Shown: positions 23,061-35,495 of the stretch, one piece after another
Position numbering within the stretch: the stretch's first letter is position 1
How the letters are laid out: every line of letters begins with the position of its first letter
DNA from: Rhytidiadelphus loreus
Lineage: Eukaryota > Streptophyta > Bryopsida > Hypnales > Hylocomiaceae
Assembly (NCBI GenBank): GCA_947034895.1
Contig: OX344765.1
Location: 29,827,001-29,891,000 of the forward strand
DNA length: 64,000 nucleotides
Direction of reading: 5' to 3'
Translations under genes and position numbers: made by a program
Notes under the pieces: model-generated
What the model was told of the DNA's origin: nothing
Database searches by the model: none
The model's input: only the letters and a program-made list of their open reading frames with translations

Positions 23061-25240
23061 GAGAAGAATTTTTTTTCCACTTGTACTCTACAAGGTTAGC
23101 AAACTTTGAATTATTTGGAAGTGAGACTTTTGCATCAAGTATAGTTTTCTTTTGACAAATCCATACTATATTTTATTAGTTATCCACATGACAAATTTTA
23201 GAAGTAAAATAGGATTTTTTCACAAGTGGACCATAGTGGACCAACCTACTTGAAAAACTTTGGGCATCACAATTTTTTATCTAGACACTCAATCCTCAAA
23301 TTTTTTTAATTCTTGCAAAGGAGTTACATATCCACTCATCGTGTCAAAATTTCAAAAAGATTCATCAAAAATTGACTTCATAATAACCTACCCGAGCTTC
23401 AATTGTCTATGCAATTAACAATGGATCTTTAGGGATTAATCAAGTTTCTACTCCATTTGATGACTATGACTATGAATTTTATCTAGTAAAGTAAAATTTA
23501 GAGTAGCAAAGATAGACTTTGTTGGTGTTGCTTCAAAGAACAAAACATCATTTTGAAGCCAATGCACTTTTGACATCCAAGTCATGAAACAAAGTACACT
23601 TTACTTGTTTTTAATTTTTTTTAAACTCTTACTTTATTTTTTATGTTTGGAGGCACTTTTAGCTACTATGTGTCCATGTTCGGCATAAGTTCAAACTAGT
23701 GCTCTACAAGGACATAGAAGCACAAAGTCAACTACGAAGGTATTGTACTTGTTTGCATTTTTTTTCTCATGATTTGCTATAAACAAACACTACAAAAAAC
23801 CATTGATGATTTAATTACAATTTTTTTTCCAATAGGTAGAATGACAACAAAGATATCCATCTCGATTTTGCCAATCTTATCACTATTACAAAGTTAGTCT
23901 TCAGGGCACCAAGTTACAATACGTACCAAAGCTTCGTGCCCAAGGCCCACGTGATACCCACATGGGCCTTGTGGCACCCAACTCTAAAGTACTTCATAGG
24001 CTTGGTACCCCAATATCTTCTTTTTGGGCTACTTGCATAGATCCTTCCCCGATTTCAAGTTGAATTAAATCCTCACTTTCAACCACCACTTTCTAGCTTC
24101 ATTGTTGCGGTATGTCAAGGTTTTGCACCTTCTCTTCACGACACAAATATCAACCTCCTCTTCAAAGATACATAAGCAAATGATCGGCCAAAAATAAATA
24201 TCAGAACAACAGGCCATGATACCTTCCAACGCACCCACACCCCTCCAGTTCCCGGGGCACGTCAGAAACTTGAGGTGCTGAATGCAGGGTATGGACAATA
24301 TCATTGGTGGAGTGGGCATGCCAAAATGAGCGTACCACCCGCCCCTCCTTTTCCGTCTGTGCCCATCAATATTAGCTCGGCAATTGATCTTGTGTTTGCA
24401 AAAGCCGAGCACGGGACCATGTGATGAGCCCCTTGGAGGAGCAGTGAGTGGCCAAATTATGTCTTGGGGATCTTTCTTTTTTTCATCTTTTCATTTTTTA
24501 ATTTAAAAAAAAATTATTTTGATGTGAATGGAGACCAAATGAGAAAAAGGAGGAAAAGAAGGGGGAGACAATGAGGACAGTAGTGATTGCAAATTGGTAG
24601 GACTAATTAGTGGGCTAGGCTATAAGCTTTCAAGCACCGGCACACCTTTGTGGGGTCTATAACAAAATAGGAGGTCACCATGCCCCCGGCGCTTCAATTT
24701 CCATGATGTGTTTGGACTTTGGACCTTGGACTGGGGACTCTGGACCAGCATCTATTGGGTTCATGACCCCCTGTTTGTAAGGCTCTGGTTTTATTTTGAA
24801 AACTAAGGTAACCACACTTAAAATTGACCGCTCATGAAAACCGACCCCAACTTTGAAGGGAAACTGGACAGGGAGGATACCCCAAAATGGTGAGCATTAG
24901 AAGGACAAGTGGGAGGTGGAGTTGGGGGCCTGATTTTGGGTAGTGAGCAACTCTGTTTATAAGTAATGTGTAGGTGGCAACCTTATAAGTAGTTCATTTT
25001 GGCTACACTTCGTTTTCTTTTCTTTTTAAACACATGGATGATTTCCATTGAAAGGGGAAAGAATACACAAAACCAAAGGACCAAGTCCAAGGGGATAATT
25101 TTTATTTATTTTCCATGGCTAATTAAAAAAGAAAAAAAAGACCAACTGAACAAAGCAAGAGAATATCTAGCATCTAACAATCAACCCCATCAAGTCACAA
25201 TGAGGCCAGGAACAAGTCCTCAAAGGGACTTCTTTTTGTT
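23061..25240. other. Unassigned DNA; no gene supported
   Basis: TTTAGGGATTAA at 23429-23440 is a right end of the TTAA type without a clear partner. The 24.0-24.45 kb part is GC-richer and its 115-residue minus-strand frame was examined and not recognised; with one sequence it cannot be told from chance. Confidence 0.35.
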
Positions 25241-25244
25241 TTAA

Positions 25245-26130
25245 CCCCTAAAGGACCAAACATTGTTTTTTGGCAACATGGCAATTTTGGACAGCTCACT
25301 ACAGACGGAATTTCTATTTTATTTCTTTGAAAATCTCACACAATGTGTGCCCAAGGAGTAGCTTTAAGGCACAACAATTTTCATAACTTTTGACTGCGTG
25401 GTTCAAAAGTTATTGCATGATATGTAATTTTCAATGTTCGACGAGCAACTTAGGCAACCAAAATAACTTCTTTAAAAATCATTTCAAAAATAAATAAAAA
25501 CTTGGAATTGGTTTTCTAGATTTACGAGATGAAAGTTATGAGGTGTTCTAGTTTGCAAGTAGTTATGGATTTGCTACTTGAAAATAAACTTTGAAGTCCT
25601 TTATTTAACTCAATTTTTTATATTTTCTGAAAAAAAATAAAAAGTATATAATGTAGATTGTTTATTAATACATTACCACCGTTGGGATTGGAATTTCTAA
25701 TTTTTATAATTAAATTCTTAACAATTTAGTGTTTTGAATCAATTTGTACTTCTTTCATACATACTACTTTGTTGTGCAATTCCAAATGATCTAAATTTTT
25801 TTGAGCATGTAGCCAACTTGACTTGAAGAATGAATCCAAAGAGTAACCACCATTTTGGACGTTTTTTCATACAAATATGACCTTGTGATGTGCAGCTGCC
25901 CGTATTTTCACCAGGCCATGAAAGGATTTTATTCACTTCAAACGTTTATATCTTGCAATCTACACGGTGGAAAATTCTGAAATTTTTTTCACGTCTTCTC
26001 AAACTATTTAACCACAAGATCCTATGGTTACATGTGTCCAAAAATGTTTTTCATCCAAAATTTGGTGCTTGTAAATGCAAGGGCAGTTTTGGAGTGTTTT
26101 TGGTGAAAATATAGCCTCTAACCTTTAGGG
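25245..26130. mobile_element. Non-autonomous TTAA-flanked element (piggyBac-like), copy C
   Basis: TTAA at 25241-25244 is followed by CCCCTAAAGGACC, and CCTTTAGGG is followed by TTAA at 26131-26134. The 886-bp interior is AT-rich and aligns in order with 6950-7870. The open frames at 25739-26114 lie in this repeat and are not judged real. Confidence 0.65.
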
Positions 26131-26139
26131 TTAACTTCT

Positions 26140-26360
26140 TTACTATGACATGTTTTGATACCACTAGCGTTGTTTCTGAATGTGCACTCAGAATGTGCAT
26201 CAAATGGATTTTGGCATCACCTAAATTATACTTTTAGCCTCCTATGCCTTGTATCTTTGAAGATTTGTAACTAATTCACAATGCTTCTAAAAATTATGGA
26301 ACCACTTGCGTTTTGATTCATAATCCTTCACCAATGTGCAAAATTTCTTATTCATTTTCT
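26140..26360 (+). repeat. Diverged copy of the 49325-type internal sequence
   Basis: Words GGCATCACCTAAATTATAC, GAAGATTTGTAACTAATTCAC, AAATTATGGAACCACTTGCG and AATGTGCAAAATTTCTTATT follow the order seen at 17640-17800 and 37110-37270. Terminal repeats were not found. Confidence 0.4.
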
Positions 26361-28559
26361 AGAGCATACTAATTACGCCACAAAGCTTATTCATGTGATT
26401 TTAGGTGTAGTTACCTAAATGGAAATTCATGGCACAAATCAAAGAAATAATAACCAAGTCAATGCAACCCAAGGGACAATTGGACAAAAGAAGGGGGTAG
26501 CCTAGAAAGAAGACTCAGAGACACTCAAAAGTAACAACACCTAAAACCGTCCCTTTTAGAGTTTGTTAATAGGGAGCATGGTTCCTATTATGAAATTGTC
26601 AATGATTTGCTTGAGTCTTGTAGGCAATTCCAAAGGGAGTTCTAGATTTCTTTAAGAAGTTTCTTTTATGACATTGTGTAGATAAATTGTGAATTTTCAA
26701 AGTGCTACAAAAGGGGTGTATCTAAAATTGACTCTAAGCTCTCATGAATAGAGGCTAGACATTTTATTCAAAAACCAAGATGGGACATCTTTGCAATCAA
26801 GTCACAATTAGGTGCATTTATCTTAAATCAATAGGCATATAGAAAGGCCTTAAAAAAATGACCTTATCACCAGTCTTAGAGGCTTTAGAAGGAGATTTTG
26901 TTGGATTTTGTTGGAAACCTAAGGTAGTTCCAAGTTTTCTTCACATAAATTTTTTTATTACCTTATAAATTAAAAACATTAAATTCTAAATTGTTGAAAA
27001 CAGTTGCATCCTAAATAGATCCTAAGCTCTTATAAATAAAAAATATACATTTAAGTCAAGAATATATTGGATTAGATTTTAGAAATATAATTCAATTGGG
27101 TGTGGGTAACTTACATGTGATGAAATGACCCACTTTGGAGCCCACTTGAACTATCCCCTCAAAAACTCCAACCAACCTATTTCAAAAAATGGGTTGGCTA
27201 TATATATATTTGTGTGTATCTGTGCGCATGTACGGGTATCATGGGGGCTATGTGTATGGATTCAAATGATTATAAGAATGTGAATTATTGCATAACTTTT
27301 GTTAACAACTTCATTTGAGTTAACAACCTCATTTGATATTGATAATGATATTTCAACTCCTAAATTAAAAAAATAATTAAAACTAGATTAAGGTACATGT
27401 TTGAAATTTTATTAACTAAAGCTTTGACACCTTTCTTTTCCAAAGTGATGGTGTGAATTAAAAGAGAAGAAATAAACAATTAGTTTGGCTCATGCAAATG
27501 TAGTAACCTAGGGGGGACACTAAGGGAGAGATGCCATTCACATATGTGGAAACTACCAAAGCAAAAAAAATGTTTTTATATCAAGTCTCTTGAAACTCTT
27601 GGCTAATGTACTTATGTACTTACATAGGTAGAAGAATTTGTCATTTCCATTGTTGAATTCAACGTTGGAGGTGCATCACAATTACATCAACCACCTTTTG
27701 TTTTTAATTCTTAAAATCCTTTCGGTTAATTTAGTGGGTATATTAAAGAATTTTTCCTTTGAATTGTTGAATTTGAACATTAGATATTATTGGATTTTAC
27801 ATAAATCAAATTTAGTTTATTTTTAAATTTTTCTTTGAATTACTTTTGTGGGTACTTAGAATGGTTTGACGTTTTTATTGGTGAATTAAACATTGGGGAT
27901 TGTAGCATGGAAAGCCCTAAATCTAGCATTAAAAGCCACGTCTATAGATCGTATGTCATGTCACACAATAAAAGTAAATCATAACAATTTTTCTTTTTAC
28001 TTGACAAAATCTCAAGCTCTAAAAGTTTGGTGTAGTCAAGACCATCTGGTTTGTCTACTTGTCCGGAATGTCCGGTGCCCCTAATCCACCCAACGTGACA
28101 ATTGTAGGTGGAAGTATTCTATACAATATTAGAGATTGGCAAATTCGCAAGAATGGCAAGGATCATAATATTGATGCTACAACACTTGTTGATGGTTAAC
28201 TTTCAAAGATCGATCTTTTACATATTGCAAAATGTTTTAAGAGGAAAATGTGATTCCTTTGAAAGCTTATGCCTCTAATTTATCTTGTACTAAAAATGTC
28301 AATAGAGTTAGCACATCACCAAGAAAAATTATAAATAAGCACTTCAACACAATATGTAGCAGGGAAGCATGAGAGACCAAAACAATCTAGACACCACGCG
28401 GCTTATGAATTAAAAAATGAATCAATAACTTCAAAAATGAGTACCTTGCCTAAGAATGCTTGTTGGTCACACTTGCCAAAGGGAAACATGATTAATGCTT
28501 TGAATAGTGATCATCAATAAACATAAAAGATCCATTGAAGATAAATTCATCCATCGGAT
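26361..28559. other. AT-rich DNA, no gene seen
   Basis: A short (TA)n tract lies near 27200. Stop-limited frames at 27638-28084 have no recognised domain or exon boundary. Confidence 0.4.
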
Positions 28560-28561
28560 TA

Positions 28562-28717
28562 AGGTAAACTACCCCATTCCAAACCAAATGGGATCAAGCC
28601 CATTGTGGGCTAAATTATGTCAATGGTGCACATTCAAGTTTTAATATGTACACCACTAACATAATTTAACCCATAATGGGCTTGATCCCATTTGGTTTGG
28701 AATGGGGTAGTTTACCT
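28562..28717. mobile_element. Near-perfect hairpin MITE with TA target duplication
   Basis: Two 59-base arms, 28562-28620 and 28659-28717, are reverse complements with only two mismatches, starting AGGTAAACTACCCCATTCCA. A 38-base loop separates them. TA lies outside each end. Arm identity suggests recent origin or continued gene-conversion. Related copies are at 16695-17968 and 18057-18535. Its transcript would fold into a long hairpin and could feed small-RNA production. Confidence 0.85.
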
Positions 28718-28974
28718 TAATGTCCTCAACTAACTTTAGCTTTAGTTTCACTTGATCAATTACTTTGGGGCCTCCTTAACAACTTTCTAAGCATCCTTAT
28801 CCTTCTTATTTTTTGTCCATTCAATATTTTTTTCCTTCTTCGAAAGAAAATGAACATCAATGTATTGGTTTATATGATACAAGCTAATTGAAACCTCCTA
28901 ATGGTGCCCAAAAGGCTCCTTTTGAATTAAAGTTTCAAATTTTCTATAGTCATGCACGCATAAAAAATTGGACA

Positions 28975-29760
28975 ATACATGAACATGGATAAACTATTTC
29001 AAATAGGCTCATTAAGACCCTATAAAGACATTGTGTTGGTATCAACAAAGCTTTTTTCAAATTGAAATTGGAATTGTGTTTATCTCCTGCAAACACAAAT
29101 TTAGACAAAAAAAAATGACATGGATCAATAATTCTATAAAAATTTTGCTCATTTTGGCCCCATCATGACACTCTATTAGTACTCACAAAGCTTTCATTGA
29201 ATCAAAATACAAACCTCAATCATATCTTGAAACAATAACAAAATTAATAGAACATAGATAAAGTTTTTTTTATAGTATAGTGTCATTCAAATCTCGTGAG
29301 TCATGTTGTTAGTACTAACAATGCTTCCATTAATTCAAATGTGGCCCTAAATCATATATTGGACCCCCCAAATTTGACAAGAATATGGATCAACTATTCT
29401 CTATAGTTTAGGAATATTCAAACCTTCTTAAGACACATTGTTAATTGGTATTGACACTAGATAAATAAGAGAAAAAACACTACCTCCATTATGTATCAAG
29501 AACATGAACATGAATCAATTGTCTGACATAGTTTGTGTCCATTCAGACCCTTTCATAATATCTTATTGGTACCAACAAAGCTCCTACCAGAGAAAAATCA
29601 TTACCTCCATTATGTATTGAAAATAAAAAATTCAACGAGAATATGAAAACAGATCAACAATTCCTTGTAGTTAAGGCATATCCAAACCCTCTTAAGACAC
29701 TTTGTGGTACCAACATAGTTCCTACTACAGAAAAATTATTACCTCCATCAAACTTGTTTT
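28975..29760 (+). repeat. About 130-bp degenerate minisatellite, six units
   Basis: Units start near 28981, 29117, 29250, 29380, 29500 and 29640 and share the order AACATGGATCAACTATTC, then ATTCAAACCCTCTTAAGACA, then TTGGTACCAACAAAGCTTCC. Steps are 120-140 bases. No coding character. Confidence 0.7.
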
Positions 29761-29912
29761 TCTATACAAAATCTGCTTTTGGTTTATACCTTTGTTTCTT
29801 CCCTTGACAATTATACTCATAATTATCTTCTAATACAAGTGTACAAAAGATGGAGTTACCATTTGAAGCCTAAGTACATTGTTTCAAAGTTCATAATGGG
29901 TATAGCTAGTGG

Positions 29913-30800
29913 CAGCGGTGCTAGTTTGTGAGCCTGCGAGCGTGAGCCTGTGAGCTGTGAGCATGATTCTGTGAGCGTTAAGTTCAGAAATTTTAAAAAC
30001 TACTAGAAAAGTTAATAATATTTCTAAAAAAAGAATATATCTAAATTTTTTTTTAATCAAAATTTGTTGTTTTTAGTAAATTTTTGTATCAATTACTATA
30101 GACCTATTACCATGAACCTATTACCGTGGATTTGTATAATTCAAATGAAAATTAGAATTTTCAATGTTGTTTAAAATAACAGAAGTAGACATTATGAAAA
30201 TGATGAACTCAATTGATGTGAAAGATGAATGGATATGAAATTAGTTCATATAAAATAATGATTGATTACTATCCTTTAGCAACATGGGTCCCCTTAAGGT
30301 TGAATAGTTGTTGGGAGGGTGCTAATAGATTTCTCTTAATGTATAGTTGTTGGACTTGTTTGAATTATAGAAAAAAATTTGTTGATAATAATTATTTTTA
30401 TATCTAATGAATGATCTTTGTCACATTGAATTTTATTTGGGTTGATGATTGTCTTGTAGCATCATGGATCCTCTCAGAGTCAATGGGAGGGTATAATACT
30501 TCCGTCTTGATTTGTAAGTCTGTAGACTTGTTTAGATTTTAGAAACAAAAATTTGTTAGTAGGATTTCATAATATGTAGAAATAGCTTAGGTGCACCAAA
30601 TTTCATTTTTGGTGATCACTATTTTGTAGTAGTGTGGATCCTCTTGGGGTCAATAGAAGGTACCTATACTTCTGTCTTGATGTGCTAATACTTGGACTTG
30701 TTAAGATTTTAGAAGAAATTTTTTGGTTGATAAGGGATTATTTCTACAAGGATTGAGCCTAGTTGCACCAAATTGTTGATTAGTTGATCATTGTCCTCTT
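29913..30800 (+). mobile_element. MULE-like MITE relative, right end unresolved
   Basis: The left end CAGCGGTGCTAGTTTGTGAG matches the ends of 22215 and 42468. The body aligns in opposite orientation with about 42950-43600. Part of it is a tandem repeat of about 180 bases with units near 30255, 30440 and 30615 (GATCATTGTC.., GGATCCTCT.GGGTCAAT, CTTGGACTTGTT). No matching right end or 10-bp duplication was found, so it may be truncated. Confidence 0.5.
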
Positions 30801-30867
30801 GTAGAACTTTTCAACACCAAAAAGAAGATTACGCACTTAAAAAGCTCTAGTTGAGCTCTCCTCGGTG

Positions 30868-30962
30868 CCAAAGAAGTCCCCACCCAAGGAAATTTAAATT
30901 TTTTTTTTTTTTTAATTTAAATTCTCCTCGCGGCCTAAAAACTCCCCTCGGCGCCGAGGCAA
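30868..30962. repeat. GGCGCCGAGG inverted repeat around a T-tract
   Basis: TCCTCGGTGCC on the left and GGCGCCGAGG on the right flank ATTTAAATT(T)nAATTTAAAT. The same GC-rich palindromic motif forms the hairpin at 42761-42901, suggesting a shared small element. Confidence 0.5.
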
Positions 30963-30999
30963 GTAATCTGGCCAAGAAAAAAAAGGTTTTTTCGATACT

Positions 31000-32500
31000 T
31001 CCCTGAAATTAGAGTAGATTCCACCTCCCTTTCGAATTTCCTACTCCTATTTTGACATTAAGCATCTTTTTGGTTTTTTGAAACACAAAAAAAATTAATA
31101 TAATTTTATTCACAGGAGGATAGGAATAAAGAGTATAAAGAACCATAAACATATTTTCCACAGTACTTACTTTCCATACTTTCCGAACCAACTATAACCT
31201 TGCAGTATAAAGTTGGCTTTTAAAAGAAATAATCGAATCCACAGCAGACTTTTAATGACCATGGCATTTGCTCAGAAGTCATCATCTCGTGCTATATTTA
31301 GAACATGTCTATCAATTAGTATATTCCTGATCCAGAACGGAGAGAAGCAACTCTAGAACCGGAAGAATTTTCCCTTGTGCGTTTACATATGACAGTCAGT
31401 AAGATTGCTTGAGAACTTTTTAAAAAAAATATCAAAAAGCAAAACCTCCCTCTGTCGCTTATCACCTTGTAGCATCTAGTCCTTGTTTAAACCAATTGAC
31501 TGAAGTAGCTCAGTAGTGGACCCAGCTAATCAAGCATTCTCAAGCACTGAAAAGCTTACAGATGCAAACTAAAAACTTTTGAACCTATGAACATCAAGCA
31601 CCGATACTCTCATTATTTGTTTGTGCGTGCAAGAAATGCCAGCAAAACTCAATTGCAAACAAATATTCTTCACGCACCCATAGACTCATTTGGAGTGATT
31701 TTCTTGAAGAAAAAATCCTCAGGAGGTGGTAACCCTCACCTGTGCCCATACCAACCAGCAAACCGTTAGTGTGTTAATTGATGTACACGAGGTGTCTTCA
31801 AGCTACCACTACTTGTTATCGTAAAAACGCCAGAGAAAGATTTAATCAAACAAAATCAAAATCAAAACAGCTACCGCAAGCTAATCAAGTTTACACAACC
31901 AGGAAGCGGCACTATTATCAAACAATCCACCACCTGTTGGCCGCTGTTCTGGGAGCCTAACACCATAATTCTCCTTAGTTTCCACACCAGATGCAATTCA
32001 CGATCCTGAACTAAACGTTCCACTGCTTGCTTTGTGTTATGATCAAAATGCAAGAAGGAAGAAAGTTTTCCTCCCCAGTGCTTGATCACCCACAGACTTG
32101 TGAAGGAACCATCAACGGCATGGTAGGTTCATTCATTCTGCCGCTAATAAATCAGTTTCAGATTTGGTGCAGTTGCTGTACAAGCCTCAAAGCGCCATCT
32201 GATTTTAATGGACTGATAAATAGGGTATGCAGACCTTTCAGGATTAGCCAGAGAGGCTCTAAATGCTCTGTGTATTATTCATGGTGGGAACTGGATATTC
32301 ATCCCAATGTTTGGCAATAAACATTATTGAGATTAAAATAAAGTAGTGCAATAATAATTAGATAACTAATTATATAAGAGGTTCCAAAAAATGTTTTTTC
32401 CAGATATATATCTATTGTGATGATATTTACTTATATGGAAACATTTATATATATAGAAATCAGCAGTAGACTTGTAGGAAATACTTAGGTTTCAGTACCT
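31000..32500. other. Higher-complexity island, no gene assigned
   Basis: Composition is less AT-biased than in the flanks, and open frames occur on both strands at 31587-32320. The minus-strand frame at 31871-32089 (HFDHNTKQAVERLVQDRELH) has some protein character but stops lie just upstream and no family was recognised. It could be a decayed gene or an untranslated RNA. Confidence 0.3.
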
Positions 32501-32511
32501 AGCATTTTAAG

Positions 32512-33075
32512 TCTAAAAAAGAAAAAAAAAAGAAAAAAAAAAAAAAAAAATTGGCTATTCTCTGATACCTCTACCTCTACTATAAAAAAAATGGCAATTT
32601 TCTACTCGTATTTTCAAAATTCTTTTCCTTAGAGAATGAATTCTAAGTCAAGAATTTAGGAAGTGACAACACTATATTATGATTTTGACAACAATTCTTT
32701 TGCACGTGATTCATCTTTCAAGGGATATCTTTTATGTGATGTTCTACTTTCGATTTTCCTCAATGAATCTTTCTCATGACTTTTTCTAAGTGCATCCTTT
32801 CCATGACTTCTTCTAAGTGCAACTTTCTTAGGACTATTTCTAACATTAGGGAAAATTTCAGCTACTTGGGAGATTGTTTCAGGTTGTTCCCATTGCTGGG
32901 AACCAATTTTGTACAGTCTAAATATAATAGTATTAAAAAAAAATTGAAAATTAGAAAATTAGAAAAATATATTATATTTTTTAATGTTTTTATTTTATAT
33001 TTTTTATATTTTTTATAAAAAATATATTAAAAAATTATATCTGATGTGGCCATCTCCTGGCCATGTCAGATCAGC
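32512..33075. repeat. A-rich and AT-rich simple sequence with a small palindrome
   Basis: An A/G homopurine tract at 32515-32551 and an A+T-only stretch at about 32930-33033 are low-complexity. CTGATGTGGCCA-TCTCC-TGGCCATGTCAG near 33040 forms a 12-bp hairpin. Confidence 0.6.
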
Positions 33076-33739
33076 GTTCCCACAACGTTCCCGCAATTCC
33101 CGTAGTCCGGGAACTCACAGTCTCTTAAAACGCATAAATCTCCCCTAATGATGAATCTTTCTCAAGACTACTTCATTTTTACTATCATATGCCTCGTACA
33201 ATTTGATTTGATTTTAGTTTTAATAAAGTGAAAAAGCATCCTTGCTATCAAGTTTCTAATTCACTATATTTTATAAAGGGTTTCATGTCCTTTATTGTTG
33301 TAATTTGAAGATTATGGAGGGAAATTGGATATACACTTCAATACTCCTAAACTAAAAGGGTGAGAATCACCTTCATCACTAAATCTATCTTGTCCTTTAT
33401 ATAATTTTGATTTTGATGAGTTGTCACTACAACAACCGTAGTGTTTTATAATTGCAAAAATATGACTAAGGGTGACTGGCAACTACTTGCACTCATATTC
33501 TTGGAAGTCAATACATTGGGGAGAAATATGACTGCCAGTCGTTTTTGGGCCTTGTACTTCATGGGTGTATATTATGCGTTCGTTGGAAAGACCAAAGTAT
33601 TTCATAGGGAACGGTAGGGAACTCGTTTGAGAACATTGAGTTATATTATTAGTCATATTTTCATGGTAGTAACATTTCTTTGTTTGGGGGCAACCTAAGA
33701 AAAACATGGGCAATTAAAAAAATTTAGATAAGCCATTGT

Positions 33740-33890
33740 TTAAAATTTTGAAACCTAATCACCACTTTTTAAGGGTTTTGAAACCTTAGCCACCACATTT
33801 TAGGATTTTGAAATCCTAGCTGTCATTTTTTTAGGGTTTTGAAACCCTAGCCATCATTTTTTTATGGTTTTGAAATCCTAGCCACTACTT
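33740..33890 (+). repeat. 30-bp tandem repeat with AAACCCTAG cores
   Basis: Five units start near 33746, 33776, 33806, 33837 and 33868, each with TTTTGAAACCCTAGCCA-like sequence. Two units form perfect AGGGTTTTGAAACCCT palindromes. It lies inside the CACTA element. Confidence 0.75.
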
Positions 33891-34935
33891 CTTTTGACTC
33901 TTCTTCCTTACCTTTTGTTGTCTCTTGTCTCTTGTCTCTTGTCTTTTTGAGTTCACTCTTGTTTATTAATTGTTGTGTTTTGCTACATCTCTTGTTTCTT
34001 AGTTGTTATGTTTTGTTCCATCTTGAATTCACTCTTGCTTCTTAGTTGTTGTCTTTTGTTACATCTTGAGTTACTCTTACTTCTTAGAGTTGTTGTCTTT
34101 TGTTGCATCTTCACTCTTGCTTCTTGTTTTTTTCTTCTTGCATCTTAATTCTTTCTTCTTCTTCTTTCTTCTTTCTTACTTTTTGTTCTCTCTTTTTGTT
34201 TCTTGTTTATTTTTATTGCATCTTAACTCTTTTTTGTTGTTTCTTGTTACCTCTTAGTAGTTGCTCCTTATTGTTTCTTGTGCATCTTAACTTGTATTTG
34301 TTGTTATCTTTTAGCACTTGTTGCCTTTTTTCTTTTTGTTCTTGCATCACCATTGTTTTTCTTCTTACTCTAAATTTGTATTATATATTTTCTATTGTTG
34401 TAAACTTTTGAAGATTGAGCTTTGTTGTATGTTCATTAAAAATTAACCTCCTATTTCTTTAATTGTATATGCAAGCAACAAAATTGGAACAAAGTCATTG
34501 GAGGCTACTTACAACTCACTTCATATTACTGTAAGAAATATAGTCCTATTGACTTGTGTAAATAATTCATTGTGATATACATATTTTGTATTTGTGACTA
34601 ATAAATTATAAATGTCATTGAAAGAAGTCACATTCCTTCTTATATATTCCCTCTCCAATATAATTGTTTCTTTTATATCTTTAAAATCATATGTATTTGT
34701 TTTTAACTACATGAAATCTTTCATTCAATTGTTAAATCATTTTAATGTATGATTGCAAATATGCTTAGGTATCCTACAACCGTTGTATGATTTGTTCAAT
34801 TCATAGTTCAAAATACATATCAATTAAAAAAATGACTACTTGGAGTCACAAAATGATTATAATAATTTTCAAAAAATGTCTAGGTGCTCTCAATATGACT
34901 GAAAAACATGACTGAGAAGAGTTGTTTTACAAATC

Positions 34936-35190
34936 ATCAAAAAATATGACTCACCGCAGTCATATTTCATAATAACAAAAAATATGACTCACCATAATCA
35001 TATTCCACGTCATCAAAAAATATGACTCAATGCAATCATATTTAATAGTAATAAAAAATATAATTGACCGTAGTCATATTCCACATCATCAAAAAATATG
35101 ACTCAACGTAGTCATATTCCACAAAATATGACTGACCACAGTCATATTCCGCGTCATCAAAAAATATGACTCAACACAGTCATATTCCAC
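34936..35190. repeat. Palindromic ATATGACT array
   Basis: Seven units of AAAATATGACTCA-CGCAGTCATATTCC type, each itself an inverted repeat, separated by CATCAAAA-like linkers. More single copies lie at 35300-35475 and near the left end (33466, 33526). Confidence 0.85.
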
Positions 35191-35495
35191 GTAGGATTTT
35201 TTCATTTATCCGGGCAGCTCAAGAAAAAGTAAAAGAAAGTCAAAATATACACCTTGTTGGCATACTATGGCTAATTATCGATATTTATACCCCTCAACTT
35301 ATATGACTGCCGATATGACTGATGTCTGCAGCGACTGCTTCTAAACGACTGCAGTCAATCATATTCCGAGTTATCTACAGTGATTTCTATGCGAGTCATA
35401 TTTTTTGATTTTACGACTCACTGCAGTCTTTTTTTGCAGTCATTTTTTGCAGTCATTTTTTGCAGTCATAAAACATTGCTTTTGTTGTAGTGTGT

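Larger units (their letters stand above)
33425..35492. mobile_element. Non-autonomous CACTA (CMC/EnSpm) element
   Basis: Both ends begin CACTACAACAA when read inward, and similarity continues through TGTTTTAT over about 36 bases. TGT flanks both sides (33422-33424 and 35493-35495), the 3-bp duplication typical of CACTA elements. The 2068-bp body has no transposase. Subterminal DNA is packed with ATATGACT words in both orientations, as expected of clustered binding sites in this superfamily. The middle is low-complexity T/C-rich DNA that produces spurious frames at 34066-34411. Confidence 0.85.

Noticed and set aside
24065..24412. 115-residue minus-strand frame
   Set aside because: No recognised motif, no exon borders and no related copy in the window; not separable from chance.
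34066..34411. Open frames rich in Leu, Phe and Ser that look like membrane segments
   Set aside because: They translate a T/C-rich low-complexity tract inside the CACTA element.
34936..35190. Regularly spaced repeats resembling a CRISPR array
   Set aside because: The units are palindromic, spacers are not unique, and they sit in a CACTA element of a eukaryotic genome.
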